From Pteria penguin (Eukaryota > Mollusca > Bivalvia > Pterioida > Pteriidae), in NCBI GenBank assembly GCA_035048485.1, contig CM068586.1, positions 45,606,287 through 45,670,286 of the forward strand: DNA of 64,000 nt. The letters are read 5' to 3'. Both the position numbers and the translations under genes were made by a program. The notes beneath the pieces were generated by a model. The model did not search any database. It was not told the origin of the DNA and worked only from the letters and a program-made list of their open reading frames with translations. Shown here in pieces: positions 1-10,170 of the stretch (position 1 is the first letter of the stretch; each line of letters starts with the position of its first letter).

Positions 1-51
1 TAACTACTTTGGAAATCAAGGACCGCGAACAACCAACAACCTAGGGGATGA

Positions 52-306
52 CAGAGCAAACCCAAGAAGATCGTCCAACATGCACATCTGAATAACTACA
101 CTATGGTCCAGACGTTTAAAGATACACAGAACGCCAACGAGATCAACAGAATTCAGTGCGTAGCAAGACGCACCACCAGACCAAAGGCAAAGAAGTACCT
201 GATCATCGACCGCCGCCTTGCAACATTGAAAGACCGGTATCAAAAAGGTCTCATCGGCGTAACGGACTACGCAGACTCTGCATCGCAACTAATTCATTTA
301 GAATAG
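52..306 (+). CDS. Open frame of unknown function, possibly a 3' coding end
   Basis: The frame is open from just after a stop at 49-51 to a TAG at 304-306, about 84 residues; the first Met is at 103. It is basic and GC-richer than its surroundings, with a segment KKYLIIDRRLATLKDRYQKG. I do not recognise the family. The reverse strand is also open over 16-288, so the open frame may partly reflect base composition. It could be the last exon of a gene starting left of the window or a transposon fragment. No start or splice site decides this. Confidence 0.3.
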   Translation, partial: QSKPKKIVQHAHLNNYTMVQTFKDTQNANEINRIQCVARRTTRPKAKKYLIIDRRLATLKDRYQKGLIGVTDYADSASQLIHLE

Positions 307-313
307 TTTAAGT

Positions 314-397
314 GGCATCGTGTTCATTGAATTATAAAAGGGGCATCGAGTTCAGTGAGTTATAAAAGTGGCATCGTGTTCAGTGTCATTTATGAAT
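314..397. repeat. Three tandem copies of a 28-bp unit
   Basis: A unit beginning GGCATCG and ending in ATTATAAAAG repeats three times (314, 342, 370). The third copy is degraded at its end. It lies directly after the open frame above. Confidence 0.7.
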
Positions 398-824
398 GTT
401 ATCATTATATTGAGAAATGCATGATTACCATTTTCTCAATTTTCTCTTATATATTTTACTCTGAATACATGTATTTGCTAATCGACACAGGTAAACTACA
501 CCAATGTTTACCCCTTAGTGGGCCCCGTTCACACCTAATTAACACTACATCATTAAAATATTTGCGACATATCGGGAACACACCACTGCGGGTTGTGTTA
601 TTTCATATTTCCATTAGGAGTGGTACTTTCTAAGCGAAAGTCCCATTTTAATTAGAAACTCGATTTTCTTCACGGGAAACACATGCATACACATTATGAT
701 GGAGTTTACAACAGTGACGACGACAATTTTCAAATCGACACCCAGAACAAGAGTCATGGCAGATCTTCTATTTGATGTAAACAATAGGGAGCTTATAACA
801 GGGTGTTGTGTTACTTTTCGTGAT
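398..824. other. Non-coding stretch, nothing recognised
   Basis: AT-rich sequence between the 28-bp repeats and the 3' end of the LINE. The open frame at 355-633 (+) has no recognisable domain and runs through the repeat, so I do not treat it as a gene. Confidence 0.5.
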
Positions 825-1099
825 AACTTGAGCTTTATTGAATATTTTTGTATTGTTTATTAAATCAGAAGCATTACAGCTTATAGATAATTACAAAGTA
901 TACATGATGCATTATTATAAAATAATACAATAATGATCATATAAACACAAGGTCAATCACATGTTACAAACACACAAATTAAACATAAGTATAATGGTAC
1001 ACAATTACAAAGAATTTCTCACTGCAAAGGCTTGTTTTAAAAATTTCCCCAGGTTGCAGAGTACTTTTGTATTTGTGGAGTTCAAAAGCAGTATTAACT

Positions 1100-1804
1100 T
1101 TAGACAGAGGGTCTTCTAAAATAAAAAGGTTTCAAGAATTTCAATCTCAAATTATTATATAAAGGACATTTTAAAATAAAATGGAATTCATCCTCAATAT
1201 CTGTAGTGCAAGATGGACAGATGCGTCTCTGTAATGGAATATTTTTGAATATACCACTTTCAACCGCTAAACAATGTGACGAGAGACACGAGAGACGTAC
1301 TCTACAGATGATATTCTTATACTGGTTATATATTGGTTTAGTTAAATATGGTTGTAAGGTTATATGATCAATGAGATGTCTATATATAGAACATTTTGAA
1401 GAGGAGTTAATTTCTGAAATCAATGCTTGTCTATTGATGTTAATCAATCTCTCTTTTACCGAAGCTATGATGCAATTGTCTTCAAGTGTATCATGGTTAA
1501 TCCAGATATAATTTGGACCATTTTCTGATAAAATATGATGAACATTGGCAACCCAGTTTTTACAGTTTGGTTTTTCAACAAATTGCTCACAATAGTAATT
1601 ATAACATGCTTTCAATATACAATTATCAGAATGCAACAACTTTAACCAGTATTTAATAATTCTAAGTTTTCTATAAGATATCAAAGGTAGTCTCCCTAAT
1701 TCACAATATACCATTGCATTTGATGTAGATCTTTTAACACCCGAATATTTTTGCAGAATTCTATATAAACCTTCTCTATATCTGGGGCAGAATGGAGACC
1801 CCAT
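1100..1804 (-). pseudogene. LINE ORF2 C-terminal region with Cys motif
   Basis: About 230 residues in one frame after the RT thumb. It includes LRIIKYWLKLLHSDNCILK and ends with a CPSC...FHFILKCPLYNNLR zinc-knuckle-like pattern seen at the C-terminus of several LINE clades. It overlaps the upstream RT frame (1696-1804), showing another frameshift. The stop at about 1100 is followed by the AT-rich 3' tail. Confidence 0.7.
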
Positions 1805-3377
1805 ACTTCACAACCATAATAAGCAATACTAGAAACATATGAGTCAAAAAGTGATAATAGCGTTTGGTGATTAAAATTCATGTTTATACATTTTCTTTTC
1901 ATAGCAAACATAGCTTTTCTACATTGGGAAGATAACTGTTTCTGGGTTTTTGAGAATTTTCCATTATAATTGAGTAAAATGCCAAGGTAACAAAATTCAT
2001 CAACAATATCTAATTTAACACCATTATAAAACCATGTCTCATTTGTTTTTAATACACCACCATTTCGGAACACCATAATTTTTGTTTTTGAAACATTAAC
2101 TGTTAAAGACCATTTGTCTGTGTATTGGGATAATGAGTCTAATATTGACTGGAGACCAGAAACTGTGTCAGAAAAAATTACTGTATCATCTGCATACATA
2201 AGCAGAAAGAGAGATAACTCTTGTAACTCAGTTGGTAAACAACCGTTGCGAAGGAACTCCATCTCACAGTCGTTGACATAGAGGGGGAAAAGTAATGGTG
2301 ATATTATTTCCCCTTGTAAAATTCCAAGGTTGTTTTTAAAAAATTCAGAAATTTTACCATTCAGTAAAACAGCATTTTAATGGTACTATACAAAGATTTG
2401 ATAACACAGAGGATTTTACCATTCAAACCTAATTTGGAAACTTTCCCCACAGTTTTATCCTGTCCACGGTATCAAAAGCTTGCTTGTTATCTACAAAACA
2501 GCAGTATAGTCGCGATTTATTGTGGAGATATTTACTGATAAATGTATTAAGTGCAAAAATATCATCTACTGTAGAATGGTTAGGTCTAAAACCAAATTGA
2601 GCGTCGGTTACTATGTCATTACTGTCAGACCATGATATAATCTAGCGTTGAGAATTGATGTAAAAAGTTTGCACATACAATTTATAAGACTAATCCATCT
2701 ATAGGTTTTGGGGTCTGATGTGTCTCCCTTCTTATATACTGGCACAGTAAAGGCATTACATAAAATTTTGGGGAAATATCCCGTATCAAAAATTGCGTTA
2801 AATATAGTATGCAGCAAAGGTAGTAACAAATCAGAAAACTCAATGAAATACTCATTCAGAATGCCATCCGAACTATGACTCTTATTGCGCTTAAGGCCCT
2901 TTATAGCTTTCACTATCTCATCGTGGGTAATTTCTGCATCTAATTCATCATAAATAGCAATATTGTCTTGACAATCGATACCTGTGCTCGTCTCATCTGT
3001 CATACCGCATAAGGATTTGAAATGTTCTAAAAATTCCTTCATAGAAACATTAGATGTTACGGGTTTCTTTTTAGAAAAACGTCTATAGAACTCTTTGGGA
3101 TTGTATCTTCGCATATGATGAAGCATAATATTACTTTGTTCAAACAGATATTTTCTTTTCAATTTGGGTTCTGTACGCTTATACTCATTTTGACATGAAT
3201 GTAAAAACAGTGATTTTCAGGTGATTGACAGACATTAAAATCAGACAGAGTTTTTCTATATTTACCATACAATGTTCTACAAATCTCATTAAACCATGGT
3301 TTGTGACATGCTTTTTCTAACCTGGGTCTTTTACCATTCTTGTTATGTATAGTTTGAACACCTGTTATTAAAGTCAC
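1696..3377 (-). pseudogene. LINE ORF2 reverse transcriptase region, frameshifted
   Basis: From high to low coordinate: linker KPWFNEICRTLYGKYRKT; RT N-terminal part with KKGDTSDPKTYRWISLINC (3162-2611); then in another frame the segment DAQFGFRPNHSTVDDIFALN; then CCFVDNKQAFDTVDR, where the usual Tyr after the catalytic Asp has become Asn; then ILQGEIISPLLFPLYVND and the catalytic box YADDTVIFSD (2262-1696). At least three frame changes are needed to follow the domain. Confidence 0.85.
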
Positions 3378-3790
3378 CAGTTAAAATAACATTCCCTCTT
3401 TCAGAATACACAGCAATCTGATTTTCTAATTCAAAAAATATATCGCAGTTATAATATTTAAAGAAAGAGGACTTATCTGGTGGTATATATACACAACAAA
3501 TATAACTCACATCATTATTCTTATTTAATGATTCAACTTTTAACCAAACAATAGTATCAAAAAGAATTTTTGTGATAGATATATATTGATCAAAATTACT
3601 ACGTATTCCAATCATCATCCCTCCTCCTTGTTTACATTTAGTGAGAGATCTGGGTATAAATTTACAGGTAAAACCAGGAATTTGATATTCAAAATTATTT
3701 TCAATCCAGCATTCTGTTAAACAAATTATATCATAAGTAGTTATAAAATTAAGAAAAGGAGGGTCTTCAGTTTTTTCTCTAAAGCTCCAT
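3343..3790 (-). pseudogene. LINE ORF2 endonuclease domain, truncated
   Basis: AP-endonuclease-like start: WNIN, then after a one-base frameshift near 3770 the catalytic-Glu motif LTECW, then VYIPPDKSSF and the GDFN motif near 3365. The frame stops right after GDFN. The rest of the endonuclease, including the expected SDH motif, is missing: the next recognisable block (KPWFNEICR) starts within tens of bases in another frame. The strand-nicking enzyme is therefore destroyed. Confidence 0.75.
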
Positions 3791-4813
3791 TAATATTCCA
3801 GCAAAGGAAAGTAAGGCTGGATTTACCCATGCGGGGGCGTTTCCTGTTTCTCTGGTCTGGAGTATGCGTAATATTTCGATCCGGCTCATTTATCATCGAC
3901 GCTTCTGGTGGTATATATTCCGTTCCAGTAATGAATAGTTTGTCTTTCACTAATTTCACATGATTGTTTTTTCGTCTCTCCTCTCGCATCACGGGGTACA
4001 ACGACTTTCTCCGCTGTTCAGTCTCAGGCGGATATTGTTCCTGGACGTAGAATTCGGTCCCTCTGAGTGTCTTCGGTGCCTGTTTTCGCACTATTTCCCT
4101 GTCCTTGTAGGTGGTAAACTTCGCTACGATGGGTCGTGGACGATTTCGGCTGGTGTTAGGCCTGAATCTTCCCACTCTGTAAACACGTTCGAAACTGACC
4201 TGTTTCCTCACTTTCATCTTTCTGAATACGAAGTTTGTAACTGTTTGCTCACAGTTTTCTTCTAGCTCTTCCGGAATTCCATAAAACAATAAGTTGTCCC
4301 TCATCGATCTACATTTGAGGTCTAGAATGTCCTCCTTCAGTTCGTCTCTCGTGATCTCGATTTCATTACTCGGTTCACGTATGGAAGCATCAGTTTTTAT
4401 CTGCATTGCGTTTGATGTTTTGTTGATTTCCTTTTGCTCTTTAGCATCTTTCCTCAATGCACTAATACCCTCCTTCAAGCCATCAAATAGGTTACTCTGT
4501 CCCGATATATCCTTCTCTAGTTCTCTATGTTCTTTCTGAATTTCCTTTAAATCTCTTTTCACCTCACTTAGATTCGATTCCGTCCTTTTCACTCTCACAT
4601 CAATGTATTCCATTTTAGACACGATTCCCTCAATTTTTTCTAGTCTCCTTTCTACGTCATTGAATTTGTTAAGTTTTTCGTCAATATTTTGGAGAATCCT
4701 AAAATGCCATCTAAATCCCTCTGACATATAACTCGGTCCTGATCACTAGCCACATTGTTCACCACATTTAAACTACTGGCTACTATATCACTGGTCTCGC
4801 CTAAGTTTGACAT
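3741..4813 (-). pseudogene. LINE ORF1 (coiled coil plus RRM-like), frameshifted
   Basis: The likely original ATG is at 4813 (start MSNLGETSDIV). A one-base frameshift near 4690-4700 moves reading into the frame whose first Met is 4727. A long heptad-like charged helix follows (about residues 12-110 of that frame), then the RRM-like part beginning DNLLFYGIP and the basic C-terminal part with EQYPPETEQRRKSLYP, typical of L1-type ORF1 proteins that bind the element's RNA. No stop separates ORF1 from the endonuclease start (LTFLCWNINGALEKK), so the ancestor may have read one fused frame. Confidence 0.8.
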
Positions 4814-4879
4814 TTTCAGAGTGAGTACTAATCAAGCTCTAAAAATAAACACAGAATCAAAACATTAAATCCAAAATAC

Positions 4880-5520
4880 GTCCAAACTACAAATCACAAT
4901 GATATGAAAATCGAGATGTCGCATAACAAATACAATATATCCATGTTTTGAAGGTTTGATGGTGATATTCTGCGTTAATCCATTGTTATTTTGCAGAAAG
5001 TTGGAGCGCTTAAATATATGTCTGTACACGTGAGAATGACCTTGACCTTTTTTCACCAACTTTATTTGGTCAAGTATCCATGTAATACTTGAGAAAATTA
5101 GATTATTCAAACCGACCTGTCAAATTCTTTTCGTAATGGGTCGCAAATAATTGGAGATTAAGACCCCGGTGTATGGAGCTTTATAGACATAGCACAGTCC
5201 ATATAATTAAATGAAAGTTATTTCAGTGCACACACTGGAGTCTCATGTACATTTTGATGCAAAACATATCACATGTTAATCTTGTAATCCTTGAGGGAAT
5301 GGGAAAATTCAAATGGACCTGCCTTTTTTTTCTTCATTTATCGCTCGAGGAGTACAGGGTACGGCACCCTTGTGTAAACCTTTGTAGATAAAAAAAGTTG
5401 GCAAGAAAATGAAACAAAAACTAGTTTTAGTGCACGCTCCAAAGTCTCATGATTTTATTGATATCAACAGCGTTTCTGTACACCCCGAAACATATGAGAA
5501 AATGGGGTAATTCATACAGG
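4880..5520. repeat. Degenerate ~200-bp tandem repeat, about 3 copies
   Basis: Recurring landmarks about 200 bp apart: 'TGAGAAAATTAGATTATTCAAA' type blocks at about 5090, 5292 and 5490, each followed by an ACCTGYC block and later by 'TTTAGTGCACGCTCC' or 'TTTCAGTGCACACACTGG' and 'TCTCATG'. Copies are diverged. This may be the core of an unclassified mobile element. Confidence 0.5.
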
Positions 5521-6041
5521 TCTATAGACGAAATACGCAGGAGGTCAGCTTAGAAACATCCTACTTTAAAATGGAATTCCCAAACCATTTTCTCACAAAC
5601 TACTCAGAAACTGCATGTAATACTGGTACTAAAAATTAATTTAATATCTTCATTATCAATGGCAACATATATTTAAGATCGACGTTTAGAGGATCTAACA
5701 GATTTTGTTGAATTGTTTAGCCAGGTAGTTCTCGGCCATGATAGCCATTGTTTTCTGATTAGGTCTCTTCACAGATCTCGTGCCACGCGAGAGTTCAGTA
5801 AGATTTCCTTTCGCGTATAGGGAGTTGCCAGTCCTTCTTGTTTATAAGTATTGTTTGTAAGTCCTTAGTATTAAGATACAACTCAAAAAATATATATATA
5901 ATATCTTATTTTTGTGTTCAAAATATGACTTTTACATCTCAATGAAAGGATTTCAAGCTTAATTACCGCTCGTGGTATGATTTGGCACTAAGATATTGTG
6001 AGATACAAATAACGAAAACTGAGATGAGTATTTGCTGCTGC

Positions 6042-6075
6042 CAGGGACGTTTATATCTAAATATATACGTCCCTG
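6042..6075. repeat. Hairpin with CAGGGACGT/ACGTCCCTG arms
   Basis: Inverted arms CAGGGACGTTTATAT and ATATATACGTCCCTG almost touch. A similar AT-cored hairpin with AGAGACATATA arms occurs at about 40978-41010. It could be a transposon end; no partner end was found. Confidence 0.5.
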
Positions 6076-6680
6076 CTGCTGCTTACATCTTTACGGAGCA
6101 GTCTATACAATCCCAAGGAACCGTCACTTGTCAATGAGTTTGTGGTGTCACCCTGATAAGATGAAAATATGAATATACATGTATTGTTACTCAAAAGAAT
6201 TTATGACAGACATAGAATTTATAACCAAGAGGCATTTTACAGACTGATAACATGGCATAAAAATAGGCATGACATGAACATCTATAGGGCCAAAATAAAG
6301 AATGGAACGACAGCAATATTGTATAAGCATGACATCCATAATTATATAAATTCTTAATTTATTTTGGATACTGAAATAGTTACCTTTAACATCGCTGTTT
6401 GTGCGTACTGTATTCAGAACACTGTGTTTCGCGGTCACAGCATGATTGGTTCATACAGTGCATGTTTATTTCTTTAAATGAATATCTGTGCATAGGTCAA
6501 ACGTAATATAGAGGAAGGGAAAGTGAGATAGAGAGATAAAGCAAAGGTATAATAATCATAACAATTATACACTGAAATATGTTCTATTTTGAACATACTT
6601 AAGTATATATAGGAATAAGATCATTATGAACAAAGTTCAAGGATGAAAGATCGGTAACATATCACAACACTCTTAGGAAA

Positions 6681-6736
6681 ATGCAGCTCCTGATAAGGAG
6701 TATGGACAATGCAGCTCCTGATAAGGAGTATGGCCA
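6681..6736. repeat. 28-bp tandem duplication
   Basis: ATGCAGCTCCTGATAAGGAG... occurs twice head to tail (6681-6708 and 6709-6736) and differs only near the end of the unit. Confidence 0.8.
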
Positions 6737-8139
6737 GTGTAACTGTTTTTAAAAACGGAGAAAGTAATGATACACCGAAAGTGATTACATTGAGAAATAG
6801 AGAAAAATCATTCGAATCGACAAGATTTTAACATAAATTTATGTCCTTTGCTAGAGTTTTCCTCGTTGGTTTTGTCATCTTATACGTACATGACCCCAGT
6901 TTTGTAATCGAGGTCTGCTTTTTATTCATACTAGACCATCTCTCCACAAACTTCAAAATTTCGTAAAAGAAAGAATATCTAAACATTATTTATAAACACA
7001 CATATTTATATAAAACAAAGATAGATAATGGTAGACATTCAAACTTGTCGAGTAATAATTTCTTAGCTTTGCGGAGATCTCGTATGAGCGTCAAAAATTA
7101 TTAAAAACATATGTGTTTATGAAGTGTAAAAGCAGTGTAGATTGATTAGAATATTTCGAGATAAAAGAAAAGAAGAGAAAGTTTCAGCTCTAAATACTAG
7201 TGTAATATTTTACTTATTTTATTATTTTCATTATTTTTTTTTTTTTAAATTTGTTTTTCACAATCTAATTAACATCACCTGTTTTGATTACATTTACAAA
7301 ATAGAGTACGTTGTAATGGAATCCAAAGAGGTGATTCTTTTAAAATGAAGATGTACAGTATCGGCGGCACGTGCAGGAAGGGTCTAATTGACAATATGTA
7401 ACACGAGGCATGAATTCAATACTTAGACATTAAAATGTGTTAGCCATCATTCAAAGATTTGAACAAAGCTCCCAGCTCTTGCTATGCAAAGGTAATTTAA
7501 GAAAATGAAGAAATTTAATAGAATAATAAATGGATTAGAATTTCTTAAAAAAAATATTTGCTCCTGAAAAGAAGTTGATCAATTAAAAAATATTGTATAA
7601 GTAAAGGGAAAGGGAATAATGTATCAAGCTGATTTACAAATGAAACGTAAATGAACAAAAAAAAATCTACTTTTAAAGTTTTTAGTATTTAAACTATTTT
7701 TCAATAAGGTAGAAAATAAATTAGAATGTTCGTGAATATGAAATACTCTGATTAAAAAACAATATCATTACAAATCAAATTAAGTTTGGCGTTTAGATGA
7801 TGCGCTCTAATGACCGACCCTTACTGAAAGTAGTTGTCGGATTGAAAAAAAAAAACGAAATAGAAAATTTTTCTTCCATACCATAGAGCTTTCATATAGC
7901 ATTATCCATACTTTCACTTAGATAAAACTTCTCCTGTAGAATAGAGCCATCTTCTGTACATCGAAACCCAGTTCAAATGGACAATTATACGTTACTGTAC
8001 AGAATAATGTTGGAGCGGAAAAATTTCGTTCAACAGAACAGGACATACTTCTATGCATTACACCCCAGCTGGAATTGACAAATTATTGAACTTCAATTAA
8101 ACAAAGCCAATACAATATTAAAATAATTAACAACAATAT

Positions 8140-8760
8140 TCATACCAACATATATTGTAAACGTAACGACTTTGGATTTTCTACTGTAAATTTCCTTTAT
8201 CTAGATGCCCCAAGACTCTCATCATATGATATTTATATTAGTCAGTTGGTTCGAATTTTGTTCGCTACAGCCTGTACTAACGTTTTGGATTTTCACCCAA
8301 AATTGTCTCAGATTACTTTTAAGCTTCTTACTCATGGTTATAGTTATCATAATTCAAACTTCGAAAAACTTTTGGTACATTTTACAGATCTTATTCAGAC
8401 ATTTTATCTAAATTCGGAAATGTGACTTTTCAACAATACGTATCCAGCGGAATTTCCCATTCCAGTTTCTACGGTGATCTAGTAGAGTCAAACTAACGTT
8501 CCGATAAATTCATGTCGGCGGGTTCTAAAATTATTAAACACCCTCGACATCGACAGTGTGACCCCGAGATCATCCCTAAGACCACAGGTCTTGTACTTGG
8601 TGCCTGAACAACACAATGCAGACTTTTACTTGAGCGTTGCATGCTGATTAACTGGGCGAAGGAGACTCTTTGACGGGCATTATCTAAACTTTTCAGAGGA
8701 GACAAGGTCCTGATCCTCGTCCCCTCTCTGTGTTAGTCGGGACTCCTATTGATCAATGAT
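8140..8760 (+). pseudogene. C-terminal part of a Penelope-like-type reverse transcriptase, decayed
   Basis: One plus-strand frame reads NDFGFSTVNFLYLDAPRLSS, then YDIYISQLV, then a KLSQITFKLLTHGYSYH segment (partly in a neighbouring frame), QQYVSSGISHSSFYGDLV, SAGSKIIKHPRHR and GLVLGA, broken by several stops (after VESN, after VLGA and twice later). The YxIYISQLVR...KLL.QGY pattern is, from memory, the post-RT region of an invertebrate retroelement whose RT carries IPMGTNCAPLLADL. That RT part is itself present at 45.8 kb. Family assignment to Penelope-like elements is tentative. Confidence 0.6.
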
Positions 8761-10170
8761 CTGAGCTCGCTTACAGACGGGCAGAGCACGGTTTACTTAT
8801 GTAGATGTCGCCTTACATATTTTTGATGGCAACACATTTATTCTATAAAGGTTTCGTGTATAATAAAATTTTTATGACCTCTCCTCTTGTGAAACCTGTT
8901 GATTCTTGTTCTCTATATGGAGGATTATTTATAAATTTTTAAATGTGTGTCCTCTGAATGTGCTGTTTCTTCTATGGATGGGAAGGTGGGCACCTGTAAA
9001 CTGTTTAACGACACCAATTGAATAACGTTTGTTACTTCAATTGACCGTCTTAAATCGGTAACCTATCCGCAGCACAATCGAATATTTTTGTAATGTCGTT
9101 TTTCCGTGTATATTCTACTTTTATCAAATTTTGAGAGCACGTCCTTGGTGAATTTTGTTATTCAGCTTTGTCAGATATCTTCTGTTTTCTCTTTCACCGT
9201 TCGATAAACCGTGTCTCTTGCGGTGGTTTATAAAATCCACAGACGGATACGGATTTTCTGCTGGATTTTCTACATAAAATACGGAGGCGGATTCTCGCCG
9301 ACGGTTTTTACATTTTCAATTTAGTATGAGATCCTCGGGACTAACTACAATACGTGCCCTTCCCTGACTCGTTGTTGTACTATATTTTCTTTACAGCGAA
9401 ATGGTGTCGGGTCCGTAAATAATTGTGTGTAAATACTCCTACTGTATACGTCAAGTACAGTATTGCAAGCGGGAAATATCAATTTGCAACACGTAAGAAT
9501 CGTTCTATAACTTAATTAGGTTCTGTAGATGTTTAGGCAGTAGAGCTTTCTGGTTGTAATAAGGGGTCATATAGGTATACTGTTTGACTTACTATTTCTC
9601 TTCCCCTTCATTTACTTTGTCCATATAATAACTTATATAATGGGCCTACTGCAGTAGTACAGTACTGTACTTCTGTCTTAGTCCTCAGCACGAGAGTACT
9701 GTAGTGTCAGTACTGTTTAGAAATATAAATTCTTGATATAAAACAACCTTAAAATAATGATAATAAATCAACATCTATAAGTGTCTGTTGAAACTTGTGC
9801 TCAACAGAAAAGTACTGCTGCACAATATTATAGGTGTGTATTGATTGTATATGACAAATAGAAAGACAAGGGTGGAGTGGATTTAACAGACATTATCAGA
9901 TGATTCTAAAGGATCAATGACCCACATGTGTCTACAGTATTCATTTACATTATCTGACTTCTGTGTCTTCTACATACAGGAATAATTTTAAACTACAATC
10001 CAACTTCAACAACTCGTGTACATACATGTATATTATATCATATATACAGTATACATTTAACTTTCATAAAAAAAATTAGCCCAATATTAATTTATATCAA
10101 AGTTTTTATATAATACAGTATTCTTATACATGAAGGACTGATTTGAGGCATCTAATTGTGAAGTATAGTA
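8761..10170. other. Non-coding, upstream of the coiled-coil gene
   Basis: No exon could be supported. Around 9640-9720 there is a run of repeated GTACTGTA-type words. The region should contain the promoter and any 5' UTR exon of the gene starting at 10171, but no clear promoter element was recognised. Confidence 0.45.

Larger units (their letters stand above)
825..4850 (-). mobile_element. Decayed two-ORF LINE (non-LTR retrotransposon)
   Basis: Read on the minus strand it carries, in order: an ORF1 with coiled coil and RRM-like region, an AP endonuclease start (TECW), a GDFN motif, a linker, a reverse transcriptase with YADD, and a C-terminal cysteine motif (CPSC). Below 1100 lies an AT-rich 3' tail with AATAAA-like signals. 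Several frameshifts, a lost stretch of endonuclease and a mutated RT motif show it is dead. Its RT resembles the second, plus-strand LINE in gene C's intron, so both probably belong to one family. Exact ends are uncertain; no target-site duplication was found. Confidence 0.85.
5521..8139. other. Non-coding AT-rich intergenic stretch
   Basis: No convincing exon on either strand; the short open frames lack domains or splice context. It holds a hairpin at 6042-6075 and a perfect-start 28-bp tandem duplication at 6681-6736. A short inverted pair around ACACATAT lies near 6997 and 7107. Confidence 0.5.

Noticed and set aside
3960..4539. Plus-strand open frames over the first LINE
   Set aside because: Antisense shadows of ORF1.
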